DNA of 64,000 nucleotides from Tolypeutes matacus (lineage: Eukaryota > Chordata > Mammalia > Cingulata > Chlamyphoridae). The notes beneath the pieces are model-generated. The model made no database searches and was not told the origin of the DNA. It was given only the letters and a program-made list of their open reading frames with translations. Below, piece by piece: positions 1-11,689 of this stretch. The stretch covers positions 13,409,200 to 13,473,199 of the forward strand of contig JAKSZT010054396.1 in NCBI GenBank assembly GCA_026826555.1, read 5' to 3'. Within the stretch, counting starts at the first letter, position 1. Each line of letters begins with the position of its first letter. The position numbers and the translations under genes are program-made.

Positions 1-2160
1 GGGGGCTCTGCCCTCTGCATTACTTCCACAGTTGCAACATGTGGACTGCAAAAGCCCGGAGGAACTGCCGGGAAACTGCAGAGGGACCGCGCTCTCATAA
101 TCGGGCCATATGCATCCAAGCTGTCATATGGAGCTCTTTGAAAGACTAGATGTTAAAAGGGGTCCTCAGACGTGGCAGTATTGGTGCCACTGCCCACCTT
201 CTGGAGGGGGGAAGTGGAATTTTTCAAATAACATGTCTTATCACAGCTGCCTGTGGCCCTCCACCCCCACACCCCCATGCAGCTCTGCAAACAGCCATTT
301 TTTTGGTATTTGAATTTAGTTTTTCCTGCACACTCAAATATCCCACCTCTCCAAAACACAAAAATAAGGGTTTCCTAGATGTGCTACAATAATGAACACC
401 GGCCTTGTGAAAGGGCTGCTAATCCTGGTGGAGCACCTGGCGGGTGGGAGGGTGGTGTTCTGTGCTTTTCACTCCTTTCAAACTTTCCAAGTCCCGAAGA
501 TAGAATCATCCCCGTTCTTGGAGGACAGTCCCAGGTCTAAGGGGCCACATGGCAGGGCAGCGTGGAATCCCCACCGGGCCGGCCTGACCCTGCGCCCGCC
601 CCCTCTCTGCTGGGCCCTTCGTGCTGCCTCATAAGCTCCCTCCACTCCTCTGGAGTAGTCCTCAGAGCCCCCTGCTCCAGGAGGGGTTTAGAAGGAAGGG
701 GGTGTTGTGGTGGGCAGCCGCCAGGCTGGGCAGTAGATGGCCTGCTCTGGTGGTTGGTCCGAGAGGCCCTGCAGGATGGCCTTTCTCTCAGCCTCGGTGT
801 CCTGGCCCCAGCCTCCCTGGCCCCACATCTCCAGTGAACAAAGTGGCAGCCTGGGCCGAGTTGGGTAAGGTTTCCACTCTTTTATCTCATGTGATATTCA
901 AAGAAATCCCGAAAGATGAACTCATCTTGCAACCCTGACGTAAAACAAGCTTTCTCTGGGCCCCTAATATACAGGCCTGCTCAGTGTCTCCTTCACAGAC
1001 TCCCCATGAGCTATTAGACCCTACCACTCCAGCGGCCAGGGGGACCTATGGACAAGTCCGGGCCCTGCCTCTGTGGATTTCCCTCAGCATCCCTCAGCTT
1101 GCAGCACCCCCACCTCTGCCATCAAGCCCACGGCCATGCCAGGAGACGGTCTCCTGCTGGGCAAGACGGTTCCAGGTTCCTGGGCCTAGGGAGCAGGAGC
1201 TTTTCTCCCCAGGCCCCATGAATCTGTGGTACAAGCAACCTTTTAAACAACACTCTGCAGGCAGCTAGCTACAACTTCTAAGAGCCACAGTGAGGCTGGC
1301 GTCAGAGCTATCTCCCTCATCAAAGTGTTGATCGATCAGACTCCACACCAGAAAGGCTGGTGCCTGCCTGGCTCGGCCTCCTGCTTGGCCCTGTGCAGGT
1401 CACCAGGCCCTTCTAAAGGAAACCCCAACAATTTAAGCCGGAAAAGACAAACACCACATAGGGATCAAGACAGGGAACCCTTCTCAGACCCCTGCAGGTG
1501 GGGGGCAAGTCCAGGGGGGAGAATTCTGGTTCCCTGTGTCTGTGTGGGGAGGGAAGGATGGTAAGAAGTATCTGAGAAGAGAGAGAGAGCAATAAGTAGC
1601 TTATAAAATCAGCCCACATTTTCAAGAAGGAACCAGTTTCTACAACAAAAGGCTCTGAACTTTGCTCCCATTCCCAGTCCTCTTTGTTTTATCACAAAGT
1701 CAGAATGGAGTATGCTTGTTTGTTTCCTTACCCCAGACCCCCTGGGGTGCGAAAGCCTTGCTTTTATTATTGCCCCTGGAACTATTCTAGAAAACACTAT
1801 TCCTGCAAGATAATGAAGCTGGGTACACCTAGGACCCCAGGACAGAGAAGCAGCTGTGAAAAGCATAAGGGCCCCCAGTTTGTCAGCCTACAGGTCTGTA
1901 CTGCCCTACCAGATGGCCGAATTCCTGAATTCGCACACAACCAGCCCCTCACCGGGGCTTCCATCTCAGGCCTTACATGTCCAAGTTTGACGTTTTCAGC
2001 CTGACCCTGACTTCCTTGGTGAATCCAAGATCACAGAGAATGAAGCTGGCCCTTTGGGGGTTCAGTGGGGACGGCCTGGGCATGCTTTAGAGGTGCAGGG
2101 AGGTTGGTCTTTGGCAGACAGCAGTGCACTTCAGAGAAGCCCACCTATGGGAGAATTCAG
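1..2160. other. Unique sequence, no gene seen
   Basis: No repeat, exon with convincing splice context, or RNA gene is recognisable here. Open frames are all under about 110 codons, overlap one another in different frames and show no domain. Composition is ordinary mixed mammalian DNA. Confidence 0.5.
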
Positions 2161-2170
2161 GGTACCTCCA

Positions 2171-2303
2171 TTTTTTTTTTTTTTTTTTTTAAGGGAAAGC
2201 TTTTTTTAAATTTTTTATTTTACCGGGAGGTCCCGGGGATCGAACCCGGGTCCCTCCATATGGTAGACGGACGCTCAACCAGTTGAGCCACATCTGTCCC
2301 CCT
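2171..2303 (-). mobile_element. DAS-type tRNA-derived SINE, short copy
   Basis: Read on the minus strand this is a tRNA-like head: the plus strand shows a T-rich tail (2171-2190) followed by the complement of the B-box region, GGATCGAACCCGGG, and the complement of the A-box region, CTCAACCAGTTGAGCC. The word CTCCATTTTT occurs at 2166-2175 and 2304-2313, a plausible 10-bp target duplication, although the poly-T tail blurs the left copy. The family is the xenarthran DAS group. The copy lacks the long spacer between head and tail seen in the copies at 20.3 and 28.7 kb. Confidence 0.85.
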
Positions 2304-2811
2304 CTCCATTTTTCTTTTACTTCCCAAATATGAGTTTTATCTGCAAACCACCTGCCTCAGCCTTCTACTTGGACCCAATGTAAAGACCATAAAATGAAGT
2401 ACCTAAAATCAGCCTCAATCAGCCTGTCATGGCTCTCAGTGGCAGGAACCCACACTGGTAGGACACACACAATCCCGGCCCCCTCAAACCCCTGCCTCAG
2501 TGTCTCCTGCTATTGGGCCGCTCGTCTCCCTGTGCCTTGCATACCCCACTCTGTGCACACCTTGTTCACGCTGGTCTCTATTGATCTGGAAGGCTCCCTG
2601 GGACCACAGGCTGGTGTGGTGGAGACATGGGTGACCTGGCGCAAATCCTAACAGCTTGTGACTATGCACAGTGACTTTACCAGGACCAACTAAATAATTT
2701 GTGGGGCTCAGAGCAAAATGAAAATGTGGAGTCTATAAAAATAGAATTTAGAGCATGGGGCCCTACGTGACTGCACAGGTCGCCCGCCCACAGAGCCAGC
2801 CCTGCTGCACG

Positions 2812-2915
2812 CTGGTTTTCTCATCCATGCACTGAGGATAATACCCAACTCAAAAGGGCTGAGGGGTTTTAGTGCAGTGCCTAGCAACGGAACTGGCACT
2901 CAGTGAACACGAGTT
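2812..2915 (+). repeat. MIR fragment
   Basis: TGGTTTTCTCATCCATGCAC followed by GAGGATAATACC and, near the end, GGCACTCAGTGAACAC match the order of the 3' half of the MIR SINE. The copy is degraded. Confidence 0.6.
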
Positions 2916-2944
2916 CCTGCCCCACTTCCCCACATTTTTCAGAG

Positions 2945-3130
2945 TTTTGCTTAACCATCAAGATCTGACGTTTCTGCCTTCGGATAGCCCTCCTCAATCC
3001 CTGGGTCCGAACTACATGCCTGCTCCTCTGTGGCTGTCATCACAGGGGTACGTGTCTCTGTCTGGACTCATCTCTGTACCTCGGGCCCTGGGACCTGGCA
3101 CCAGGCCTGACAAAGGGTGCTCTCGGCAAT
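2945..3130 (+). repeat. L2 3'-end fragment (probable)
   Basis: The stretch resembles the L2 LINE 3' end. It runs through a pyrimidine-rich segment to GGGACCTGGCACCAGGCCTG and a GGTGCTC, the position of the usual 'cagtgcctggcacatag' motif. It is strongly diverged. Confidence 0.4.
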
Positions 3131-3204
3131 GGGGTGCTGTTTAGAATCTCACATTCAAGGGCTGGGAGGGCTTGAGAAGTCATCTGGTCTTCACCCAATT
3201 TGGA

Positions 3205-3290
3205 AAAGGCACAGTGACAATCCTGTTCCCATTGAACAGATGACACCACTGATGCTCAGAGGCCAGCAAATGAAGGTGAGGAGTCAGAAG
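3205..3290 (-). repeat. MIR-like fragment
   Basis: CCCATTGAACAGATGACACC and CTGATGCTCAGAG follow the antisense MIR core (cattttacagatgaggaaactgaggc). It is short and diverged. Confidence 0.35.
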
Positions 3291-5130
3291 CATCGTCCCT
3301 ACTTGCTGATGCTCTAGATGCAGCCAGGTCAATGCATGCCAAATGAGCTCACCATGTGTAAAGCTTGTTTCAGTGGCTCATAAACATCGCCTAAAGCCTA
3401 CCGTCATCTTGTCTGGCAATGGGGGTGGATTTAATTTCTCTGGCTTGCTGAGTCTTATGAGGGTGAAGGGAATGGAGACTATGGCTTTGAATGGAAGTGC
3501 CAAAGAACAGGGTGGGGTGTGGGTGTGGGCTGATTTTCTTATTTGCAGAGCTCTCAAAAAAGGCCTTGTCTCACACCAGCCTGTTGTTATAGCCTGTTGT
3601 TACTTACCAACTAAACAACATCATGTGACCTTTGCAAGTCAAATATACTTGCTTTGATTTACACAAAAGATGCAGTTAGGGATAAACGTGTCAAAATGAA
3701 AGTACCACAGGTTAGGGAGGGAGTCCAATTCAAAAATAATCTTTGCATTAAATCTTTTCCTTTAAAATATTCTTTTGTAACACATATATACATAATCCAC
3801 GCCTCTTTAGTGAAAGCAGAGTCCTACAAACCGGATTTTCTTAAAGTGGGGGTTGTTTTTATAATAAGCAAAAAGCTAATATTGACTGGAGAGATCATCA
3901 CTCCACAATTAAAATCTAATATTTGCTGTAGAGAATGTAGTAACTTGAGATTTAAATGTTCCCTACAAAAATGATGCAAAATGACCCACTGGCTTGGCAG
4001 AAGCTCACTGCTCCGCCACAGTAAGCAGGTCTACTGTTTGTGCCTCTGCTACTGTGCACACAGGGTGAGAGTTGCCTCCCTGCTGCCGTGCCCGTGCCCA
4101 AGCTTCTGAGCTGCTTGGAAATAGCTGGCTTGTTTGATCTGGGGGTGGGAGGTCCAGGGAAAAGAAGGAACCAGCTACTTCCTCCAGCCCACTGGGCTAG
4201 GAGGAAGATACAGCCCCTTAGAGACCCCCGCACCCATGCCTCAACCTCAAGTCCAAAACTGGTTTCCAAGGCCGGAAGAGGCCAGGCTGAGTTCCCACAG
4301 CTCCTACAAAGCCATGCCAAGAAGGCGGCTTCATCTCCATTAATGGTGATAGTGGGATGTTGTTTTTAACTGAGGAGCATTTCCCAGTTCTCTAAGCCCA
4401 TTCATAAATGACTCTGTGTTAAGCTATGGACTATACTGCTTAAAGGTTTGGTAAGTGCCCCAGGGTCCATAGGGTTATTGATGCAGCAGGCTCAAGGCTT
4501 ATCCCTGTCTTCTGAGGAAACCCGAGCTCCTTCCACTCTCACTGGCCCCTGCTAAGCATCTTGGGAAGAAGGTGAACCATTACCTTGGTCATAGCTCTGT
4601 ATTTCTCAGAATAACTCTTTAGCCTGTGTTGGGATGCATGCAGGCATACACTGCAAGACTAAAGCAAATGTAGCAATAATGAGAGAGCAATGTCCACAAC
4701 AGTCAATGACTTTCCATGCCCATGGCTAACTTCTCATGTAAGAGTGGCATCTACCTTGTTTTCCATGATCCAGTTCACAAACCTTGATTCTTCTAGAAAA
4801 GGCAAAAGGTTTAGGGAGACTTCTGGGCTGAACACACCAGAAACCAACGTCCAAGTGCCTTTTGGAACTGCCTCCCCCACTGGAGGGCTGTTTGCAGCCC
4901 CAGGGTCCTGTGTGATAGGTGGAAGCAAGGGGTGCCTTTCCTAACCCGCTGGGAAGCTTCTTGGGGAAGGAGAGGGCATCTTGTGTCTGTCCTAGCAAGC
5001 AGCATGTACCTGGCATGCACAGGCCCAGCAAACACTAGCAGAAATCCTTTGAATGGCTGCCTCCTTCCTCGGGTCTCACCTCCAGCCCCATGGGAATCCA
5101 GCTGCTAGTGAGCACATACTGTCCACATAT
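3290..5130. other. Unique sequence, no gene seen
   Basis: No recognisable repeat or exon. An AT-rich part at about 3590-3975 carries no motif that I can name. The overlapping opposite-strand frames around 3950-4370 (up to 122 codons) show no domain and read as chance. Confidence 0.45.
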
Positions 5131-5134
5131 TTTT

Positions 5135-5262
5135 AGTTAATCTTGAGAACGGTCCTAGGAGATAGGTATAACTTTGCAGAGGAGGAAAAGGAGGTTCAGG
5201 GGGTTAAGTTCCCTGCCCAAGATCACACAGTCAATAAGGCAGAATTTGAACCCAGAGCAGCT
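5135..5262 (-). repeat. MIR
   Basis: The antisense MIR core is clear: GAGGAGGAAAAGGAGGTTCAG, then GGTTAAGTTCCCTGCCCAAG, ATCACACAGTC and GCAGAATTTGAACCCAGAG in the expected order. Confidence 0.8.
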
Positions 5263-5519
5263 TGACATACTCCAGTCATTTTTCCTTCATTCTTCCCAGT
5301 GTGCATCCTGGAGGACCGTCAACTTCTAGCCTATACCTGGTTCCAAGAGGTGGTCAGCCCCGTCCCCTCTCCTGGCCACCTCCCACGGGTATGACAGGCA
5401 CCTCCTCCAGGAGGCTGGCCCCTGCCGCACTGCCCTCCCCGCCGTGGCCCGTGTGGCCACCAGCGTCTGCATTCTAGGAGCCCAGGCCCAAGGTGGGCCC
5501 ACTGAGAAGGATCCCGAGT

Positions 5520-5850
5520 AACTCGGCCCATAAATCATGGCCATCATGAATTTCCCTTTTAGCCACAGGCAAAGTCAAACTTTTCCTTCCCTCACTGCAG
5601 TTAACCACTCTTTGTTCACTGTATCTCTGCAGCTCCGCCTGGCCTGGCTGGGGGCCAGCTCTCAATTATTAATTAATCTGGGAGGCGCAGGTTGCATTCC
5701 TGGCCACCTAACCACTTCCTCCTCGGCCGGGGAACTCGCAGGCCCGCAGGCCTGGCCCTTTCAGTTACATCAAGCGTCTCACAACATCCCAGCCCTATCT
5801 TGTGGCCATAGCTGCAAGAAAGGACATTTAAACCAGAGTTAAAAATAAGA
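5520..5850. promoter_or_regulatory. Candidate conserved non-coding block
   Basis: Repeat-free stretch containing TTATTAATTAATC at 5668-5680 and AACCACTTCCT at 5710-5720. The second fits a RUNX (AACCAC) site directly joined to an ETS (TTCCT) site. Regulatory function is inference only, because conservation cannot be measured from one sequence. Confidence 0.25.
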
Positions 5851-5942
5851 GCAGAAAACCCAAACACCTAGAATCCCCTTTCCCAGCTCCACCCCATAAC
5901 ATCAACCCAACCTGTGTGCCACAGCCATCCTAAAGCTACGTT

Positions 5943-6025
5943 ATGGTCTCAGTTTCCCATCTGTGAAATGGGGATACTTCCCCCCACCACATAGGGCTGC
6001 TGTGCTTGTGTGTAGGTGATACCTG
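5943..6025 (+). repeat. MIR fragment
   Basis: GTCTCAGTTTCCCATCTGTG AAATGGGGATAC and CACATAGGGCTGCTGTG match the central and 3' part of MIR in sense orientation. Confidence 0.75.
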
Positions 6026-6029
6026 TGGC

Positions 6030-8474
6030 GGGGGAAGAGGGTAACTGGTGAGTCCTCCTCTCTGGTAATTCTCACTAGCCAGAGGGGGAGAGACCGGCTT
6101 AAAGCTAAGAAGTGATCCTGAGGCCAGGGCTGGGCAAGGGGCTGCCTGCAACTTCATCTGCTTGCTTTGTCCTCACTGGATGAAGAAAAGGGGCAGGCAG
6201 CTGGGTCAGCGGAGGGCAGAAGAGGCCAGAGTGGCAACTCAGGTTCACTAAAGTCCCTCAAGTGTCTTCAGGGGTATTGGGAAGAGGATGGAAGTGGGAG
6301 TTCCTCTTTGTCTGGGTGATTGCAAAAATTAAGCCATAGGATCAGTGAAGGACAAAAATGAATAGAGGGAACATATTTGATCATAAACAGGGACAAACGC
6401 TTATTGTTGGAAATTGCCATCAAGTATCTTTCTCGTCATCTTTGTCCTCTCCTCTCTCCTCCACTGGCCCTCTGCATACTCACAGTCTCTCAGCTTCACC
6501 TGGAGTGATCCACTGAGCCAGGCAATCTTAGGGTATAGTCTAAGAAACATCTCTGGAACCTCATGCTTTATCTACTCCATAATATATCTGTATTTGATTT
6601 GCTAAGACAAATGATGTGTCCCCCAAATTGTCATGTAACATTGACACTACAGGAAGGGTCACTTTGTCTTTTGGCTCCCTGTACCCTGAGCATTAAAGCT
6701 TTTGGATAAAACTTGCATGCGGCCAAGATAAATGACTGTGCACACACAATACAGTACCATTAATTAGGACTCATAAATCCAGAGTTTGTAAGAATTCCGA
6801 AAGCAGCTGGGTTGATGTCAAAAAAAAAAAGTCTGATAAACAAATGCAAAATATAAATAAGGTTCAGGAGAACTGTTTATCCAGCTAGTGCTGTATAAAC
6901 AACTGGCATACCAATCGTTCTTATCTGTCCACTAAAGCAGATCTCCTAATGACCTCCGATGGTCATTATCCAGTTACCATCAGTCCATGGTATTAGAAAA
7001 GCACAAAACTTGGTTTCTTAGACAGCATCTTTCCTAATCATCCACCACCCAACCAGCTGGAATTGGCAAGGCATCCCCCAGGGGTCAGGGTTCTCTTTCT
7101 GAGGACCTGAAAAGGAGGCTCCTTGGATGGCTGAACCTCCTTAGCCACACTCAGGCTGTTCAAGAAGGAGTGGTGGCCCTTAGCTCTGGCATGCCAACAT
7201 GCTACCTGGTCATCTCCATGCCCATCTTAAAGAAGCAGCCTTTCTTAGGGCGTTGGGTCAGGGGACCCTGCCAACTGGGTTGTTTCCACGTGACTGCGCT
7301 GGCAGGAGGGGCCCGCCCGGTGTGGAAAGCCCTCAGGCGTCAACTGCAGTAGGTGAACCAAGGACAACCAGTTTATGGCCTCCTTGGTGATTTACAAATT
7401 AGCCAGGTCCCATGTTTTCTCCTAGGGAGAAGGCAGCAACTCTGAGGGTCAGTAATTTTTCAGAGGAACAGGCGGGGTGAGGGGCCCAAAGATAAGCGTC
7501 TAAGCTTTGGGAGTATGGGGCGGCAGGAAGAGGCCCCAGGCAAGGCTGTGAAGCCGCCAAGCGGGGAGGGTGTGTTGGTCCTGGCCTGCAAGGGGCAGAC
7601 TGCAAGGCCCCAGAGAGGCGGGCAGTGGGCCAAGCTGGAAATACTGAGGGCCGCTCCAGCTCAAGGAGACGGCCGTGCCAAGTCAGGGAGGCAGCGCTGA
7701 CTGGGAATGGCAGGTTCCGGCCGGGCGGGTCCCCAAGGGCACTAAGTCAGGAGCAGCCGCCTGTGTCTCTGGACACGTGGGGGTTGGAGCCAGGCCAGGG
7801 AGACCCAGAGCCGCCAGTCTCTCCAGGGTGCCCCTGTCCTGGCGCTACTTCACCACCCGCCAGCCTGAGGACCCCTGAGGAAGACAGAGCCACTCCGCTG
7901 CCACTGGGCAGGGGATCAGGCCCGGCCTCCAGGAGGAAGGTGGTTGTCACTCCTACTTGCAGAGGGATTCCGAGCCCACTGAGACCACTGCCCACTGCCA
8001 GAGCCTTCTAATACTTCCCCCATGGGCATGGTGGACATTTCCTGGGCCACCAAGATCCTGAGAGCACCCGCTGGGTGATGGGGCCAGTCTCATAGGGGGA
8101 TCCCAAAGCTGACAGGGGCCCCTCTGCTGTATCCCATGGGGCAGGGAAGCCAGGTGAATTTGTGGACGCTTTTTCTCCTTCCCCATACCAACTCCTTTGC
8201 TCCCTCCTCCTAGGCCTCAAGAATTGCTATCAGGTGAACCAATAAAAGTACTGAGGCTAGAGACGGGGGTGGGCACCAGTGCATGCATTTTACCTCCAAA
8301 CAGATATTCTGCCCCAATGCCCTGGGCTCCATCCTGGGCCCTCTATCACCTAGGTAGTTTGGGTGGAAGGCTTCTTCACCCATAGGCTGGGAATCTGAGC
8401 ATCTACTTGTTTCAACCCTCTCCCTCTGCCTCATGGCACTTACCTGAGGCAGGCAGAACAACTCAATTATTTGT
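6030..8474. other. Unique sequence, no gene seen
   Basis: AT-rich from about 6300 to 7030, with runs such as ACCATTAATTAGGACTCATA, then GC-rich from about 7250 to 8010 with moderate CpG content but not a clear CpG island. Overlapping frames of up to 128 codons at 7515-8011 lie on both strands and carry no domain; high GC makes such frames common. Confidence 0.45.
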
Positions 8475-8490
8475 AAAAAACCCACCAAGA
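8475..8490. repeat. Target-site duplication, left copy
   Basis: AAAAAACCCACCAAGA is repeated at 8710-8725 with one mismatch (C/T), flanking the SINE between them. Confidence 0.85.
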
Positions 8491-8709
8491 GGGGGAGTGG
8501 ATGTGGCTTAAGCAGTTGAGCACCCGCCTTCCCACATGGGAAGTCCCAGTTTCAGTTCCTAGTGCCTCCTCAAGAAGCCGAACAAACAACAGGCAGACAA
8601 CGAGCAGACATCGAACAAAAACAAGGAGTGCAGACAACGAGCACAAACGAGGAAATAGATGAGGGAGCCATCTTAGAGGGCAAAAGAAATATGAAAAATG
8701 ACAACAACA
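8491..8709 (+). mobile_element. Diverged tRNA-derived SINE with target duplication
   Basis: A tRNA-like head (GTGGCTTAAGCAGTTGAGCA) is followed by a degraded B box (AGTTTCAGTTCC) and an A-rich tail region with repeats of the word ACAACGAGCA. The tail ends in AACAACAACAAAAAA. A 16-bp duplication with one mismatch flanks it, so the boundaries are well supported. The body differs from the DAS copies at 20.3 and 28.7 kb, so it is probably an older or different subfamily. Confidence 0.85.
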
Positions 8710-8725
8710 AAAAAATCCACCAAGA
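8710..8725. repeat. Target-site duplication, right copy
   Basis: AAAAAATCCACCAAGA pairs with 8475-8490. Confidence 0.85.
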
Positions 8726-10230
8726 ACCACATCCTAACAGGTGATTCGTGCCAGAGTCCTGCCCTCTCTACCTTCCCAAAGTGCCCCCTCCTAACTGCTC
8801 TCACCCAAGCACTGAGAGTTGCCCTGCCCAGGTCTTGAACATATGGAACTCCACCCTGAAACCCTGGAAGCAATTCTGCGAGGGGAAAGAGTGGGTAGGA
8901 TGTTTTCAAGAACCACTCATTGTGGGTTTGGTCTCCAGCCAACAGAAGTGCCACAGAGATGCAAGAAAAGTATTTGCTTAGGAGGCTAGCATTCCCTCCC
9001 TCTCAGTCACTAAGTGCCTACTGTGTGCAAGGATGCACCAACACAGGCTAATTGAAGGAATTAATAATTCTGTGACAAATGAAACGGAGGCTGGAGGTAA
9101 AGAAAATAGTGGAGATGTCAAAGGGAATCAGGGAAAATCTTGTTTTCACAAACATCATTCCTTCTGGTCAGTTCCAAGTTATTTAGTGGGATACACACAC
9201 ATTTTTTCCCTCAGACTAAAATAGTCCTCTCTAAGACTTGCAGTCTGAGGGGAATAAAAGAAACAATATAAACATTCTTTGTTGCTGGCCTATAAGAGGT
9301 GAGCTCTAGCCCAGGCTTGTAGCTAACTGCAAGGCTGTAGAAAGTCCCACTCCTCTTGAGTACTGAAGTTCATGTCTGTTTCCAATTCAAAATGGACTCT
9401 GTCGCTTTGGGACTCTGCGTGCCACCCTAGACTGCCATGTGACTGTCACAGAGTTGAGGAAGAGGGGGTCACGTCATTCTTGGATTGGTAGAAACTCTTA
9501 GGGTAGTTATGCATCATGCTTATTTTAGGTTAGCAGAATCCAAAGGATTCCTGGAGCACTGCTAACATGAGGGCTAGAGAGCATGTAGACCAACTTACTC
9601 CCTTTAGAGAAGAGGAAACGGGGGCTCAAAGAGCAGAACCCTCTGGACCGAGGCCACGTACCGGGGCCAGGCCCCACGGCTGAGCGGCTTGTCTCTGAAG
9701 AAGGCTCCTGCTCTTGATACCAGCGGGCCCTAGGAACTGAGGGAAGTGATCCGGATGAGTCCGGCCAAGAAGAATTATTTCTGCAAAAGGGTCTGTTTGT
9801 TTGTTTTTGTGGGTAGCAGGGAAAGAGTCCTTCCTCGCATCACTGTAGGAACAACTCCCTGCCTCTGCCTGAGAAGTGATCCGCCCAGGCTGGCCAGCAC
9901 CGCCACCAGCTCTCAGGCAAAGGATGTGCGTTGCAAAAATGGGGCAAAGTTTCCTATTCTGAAGATAACATTGTAAGACACAGGAAGTCCACGAGAGGAG
10001 CCTGCGTTTCCAGAAGGCCTCCGCACACCCGTTCGCAACCACTTCCATTGTACAGGGTTTCTTGAAGATCTGTGGTGGGGGGAGGGGAGAGGGAGGGGGA
10101 GGGGCTGTGCTAGGAAGAGTCCAGAGGGGCCTAGCCTCACCAGGCCTCCTGGGGACTGAGACCCCTCTCTGGGCCCCAGCTTCCTCAACTGAAAAATAAA
10201 AGGGTTAAAAGCCAGTGTTGCTGCTATGTC
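8726..10230. other. Unique sequence, no gene seen
   Basis: No convincing repeat apart from weak MIR/MIR3-like words near 9590-9640 (GAAGAGGAAACGGGGGCTCAA). A 140-codon minus frame at 9626-10048 has no recognisable domain. Confidence 0.4.
10070..10105 (+). other. Potential G-quadruplex tract
   Basis: At least four runs of three or more G within 36 bases, with short A or GA loops (GGGGAGGGGAGAGGGAGGGG). This meets the usual pattern rule for intramolecular quadruplex formation. Formation in cells is not shown. Confidence 0.6.
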
Positions 10231-10239
10231 GGCCCCTTG

Positions 10240-10328
10240 TGTCCAGATTCCCAGGGCCCGCCCCTGGAGATTCTGATTCATGGGTCCAGGGTGGAGCCCG
10301 GGAATCTATGTTTTTCACAAGATTTAAG
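10240..10328 (+). mobile_element. MER5-type hAT fragment
   Basis: GGAGATTCTGATTCATGGGT followed by CCAGGGTGGAGCCCGGGAATC matches the middle of the MER5 non-autonomous hAT element. Both ends are lost. Confidence 0.6.
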
Positions 10329-10609
10329 AGGCCCCTTTTCTGGCTCTGATTTTTCATGATCCTGCGAGTTGAGGGTTCAACAGCCTTGCACAGTGGTGGG
10401 AGAGCTGGCTTCTTTGTGGGAGGAATGACAGGGGCAGGAAGGAGACCAAACCAAATCAACTTCCTAGCATTAGACGGACGTGGCCGGTCCCAGCGCCAGG
10501 CCCGGAGATCAGCAGGGAAGGCGACACTCTGGAGCCACTGCAGACAGTCCTGACTCGGTGTGTGTGGACAGGCCCTTGGGATGCCATGCACCTCTATATG
10601 AGATTTGAA

Positions 10610-10765
10610 TTCAAGGGTGTCAGTTCAAATCTCAGCTCTGCCACTTCCGAGCTGTGTGTCTAGAATGAATAGCCTGAACCTCTCTGGGCCACAGGTTTCC
10701 CATTGGTGAAATGAGATCAAGAGCACCCATGACAAAGACTCGTTGTAAAGGGACTACCATACTAA
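10610..10765 (+). repeat. MIR
   Basis: AGTTCAAATCTCAGCTCTGC, CACTTCCGAGCTGTGTG, CTGAACCTCTCTGGGCCAC and CCCATTGGTGAAATGAGATC follow the sense MIR order over most of its length. Confidence 0.85.
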
Positions 10766-10779
10766 CAGTGATGTACACC

Positions 10780-10890
10780 ACAACTACCAAGTGCCAGAAG
10801 CACCTAGTTCTCACAACAACCCTATGAGGTCCGTGTTACTAACTGTGCCACTTTACAGACACGGATAACTTACAGAGGAGGGCACTGTGG
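10780..10890 (-). repeat. MIR, inverted relative to its neighbour
   Basis: ACCAAGTGCCAGAAGCACC, TCTCACAACAACCCTATGAG and CCACTTTACAGACACGG are antisense MIR. It lies 15 bases from a sense MIR, so the pair forms an imperfect inverted repeat. Confidence 0.75.
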
Positions 10891-10982
10891 CCTCTGCCAA
10901 CATTCAGCTTGAAGGCAACGCGCAGCACACACGGAGCTTCTGCACATGCTGCCGTCCCTCCCTGTCCCTAATTCCATAGGCA

Positions 10983-11425
10983 CTGCCTAACGCCTACTCT
11001 GTGCAAAACACTGCTCTGCCTGTGGTGCAAGGACATGAGCACAGAAGAGCATTAAAAATGAGGGGCAGCAAGGCAAGGAGTGGAGGGTACCAGTGTCCGC
11101 TAAGTGGAGGAGGGGAAGCTTCGTGAGCCAGAACTTGGAGGTCGGGTGTGACCACAGAGGGGATGGAACAGATGAGGGGGAATGGCACTCCAGGCATGGC
11201 AAATGCACGGAGGCAAGAGAAGACAAGGCAAAGAGCCTTGCTGGATCAGTTCAGAGGACTATGTAAGGGCTAGCAGAGAAATAAGAATCTGTAGAGGCCA
11301 GTTGGGCCAGATCATGTGAAATCTTGATTATCCGACTGGGAGTGAGCGCGTGGTATTGGGACGCAGGGAGCCATGGCAAGGCGCGGAGCAAAGGAGGGGC
11401 AGAACCAGACTAGGTCTCCAACTTT
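10983..11425 (-). repeat. L2 LINE fragment
   Basis: Antisense L2: CGCCTACTCTGTGCAAAACA, then GGGGAATGGCACTCCAGGC, GGCCAGATCATGTGAAATCT and GACGCAGGGAGCCATGGCAA, in the order of the reverse-complemented L2 3' region. It is non-coding. Confidence 0.65.
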
Positions 11426-11689
11426 TCGTGTGTGCACTCCAACAGAACGTTAGCTCATGAAGGGTGGGCACTCTGCCTCACGCCTTCTCTGGAGACTACG
11501 TGGTGCCTACAATTGGATGTGATTAATTACTAGAAGGCAGGTGGATTTTATAAGTGGGAATTCAGGACTGTACAAAGCATCCAAAGCTGAAGACATAGAG
11601 CTTCCCCGCCCCTCGCCCCCAGTCTTTATCTAATAAGCTCATTTAGAGATAAGACAGTGAGAATACTTTAGTTATAAAAATCCAAAGGG

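Noticed and set aside
7500..8010. CpG island or promoter
   Set aside because: GC-rich, but CpGs are not dense enough by eye and no exon or TATA/initiator context is convincing.
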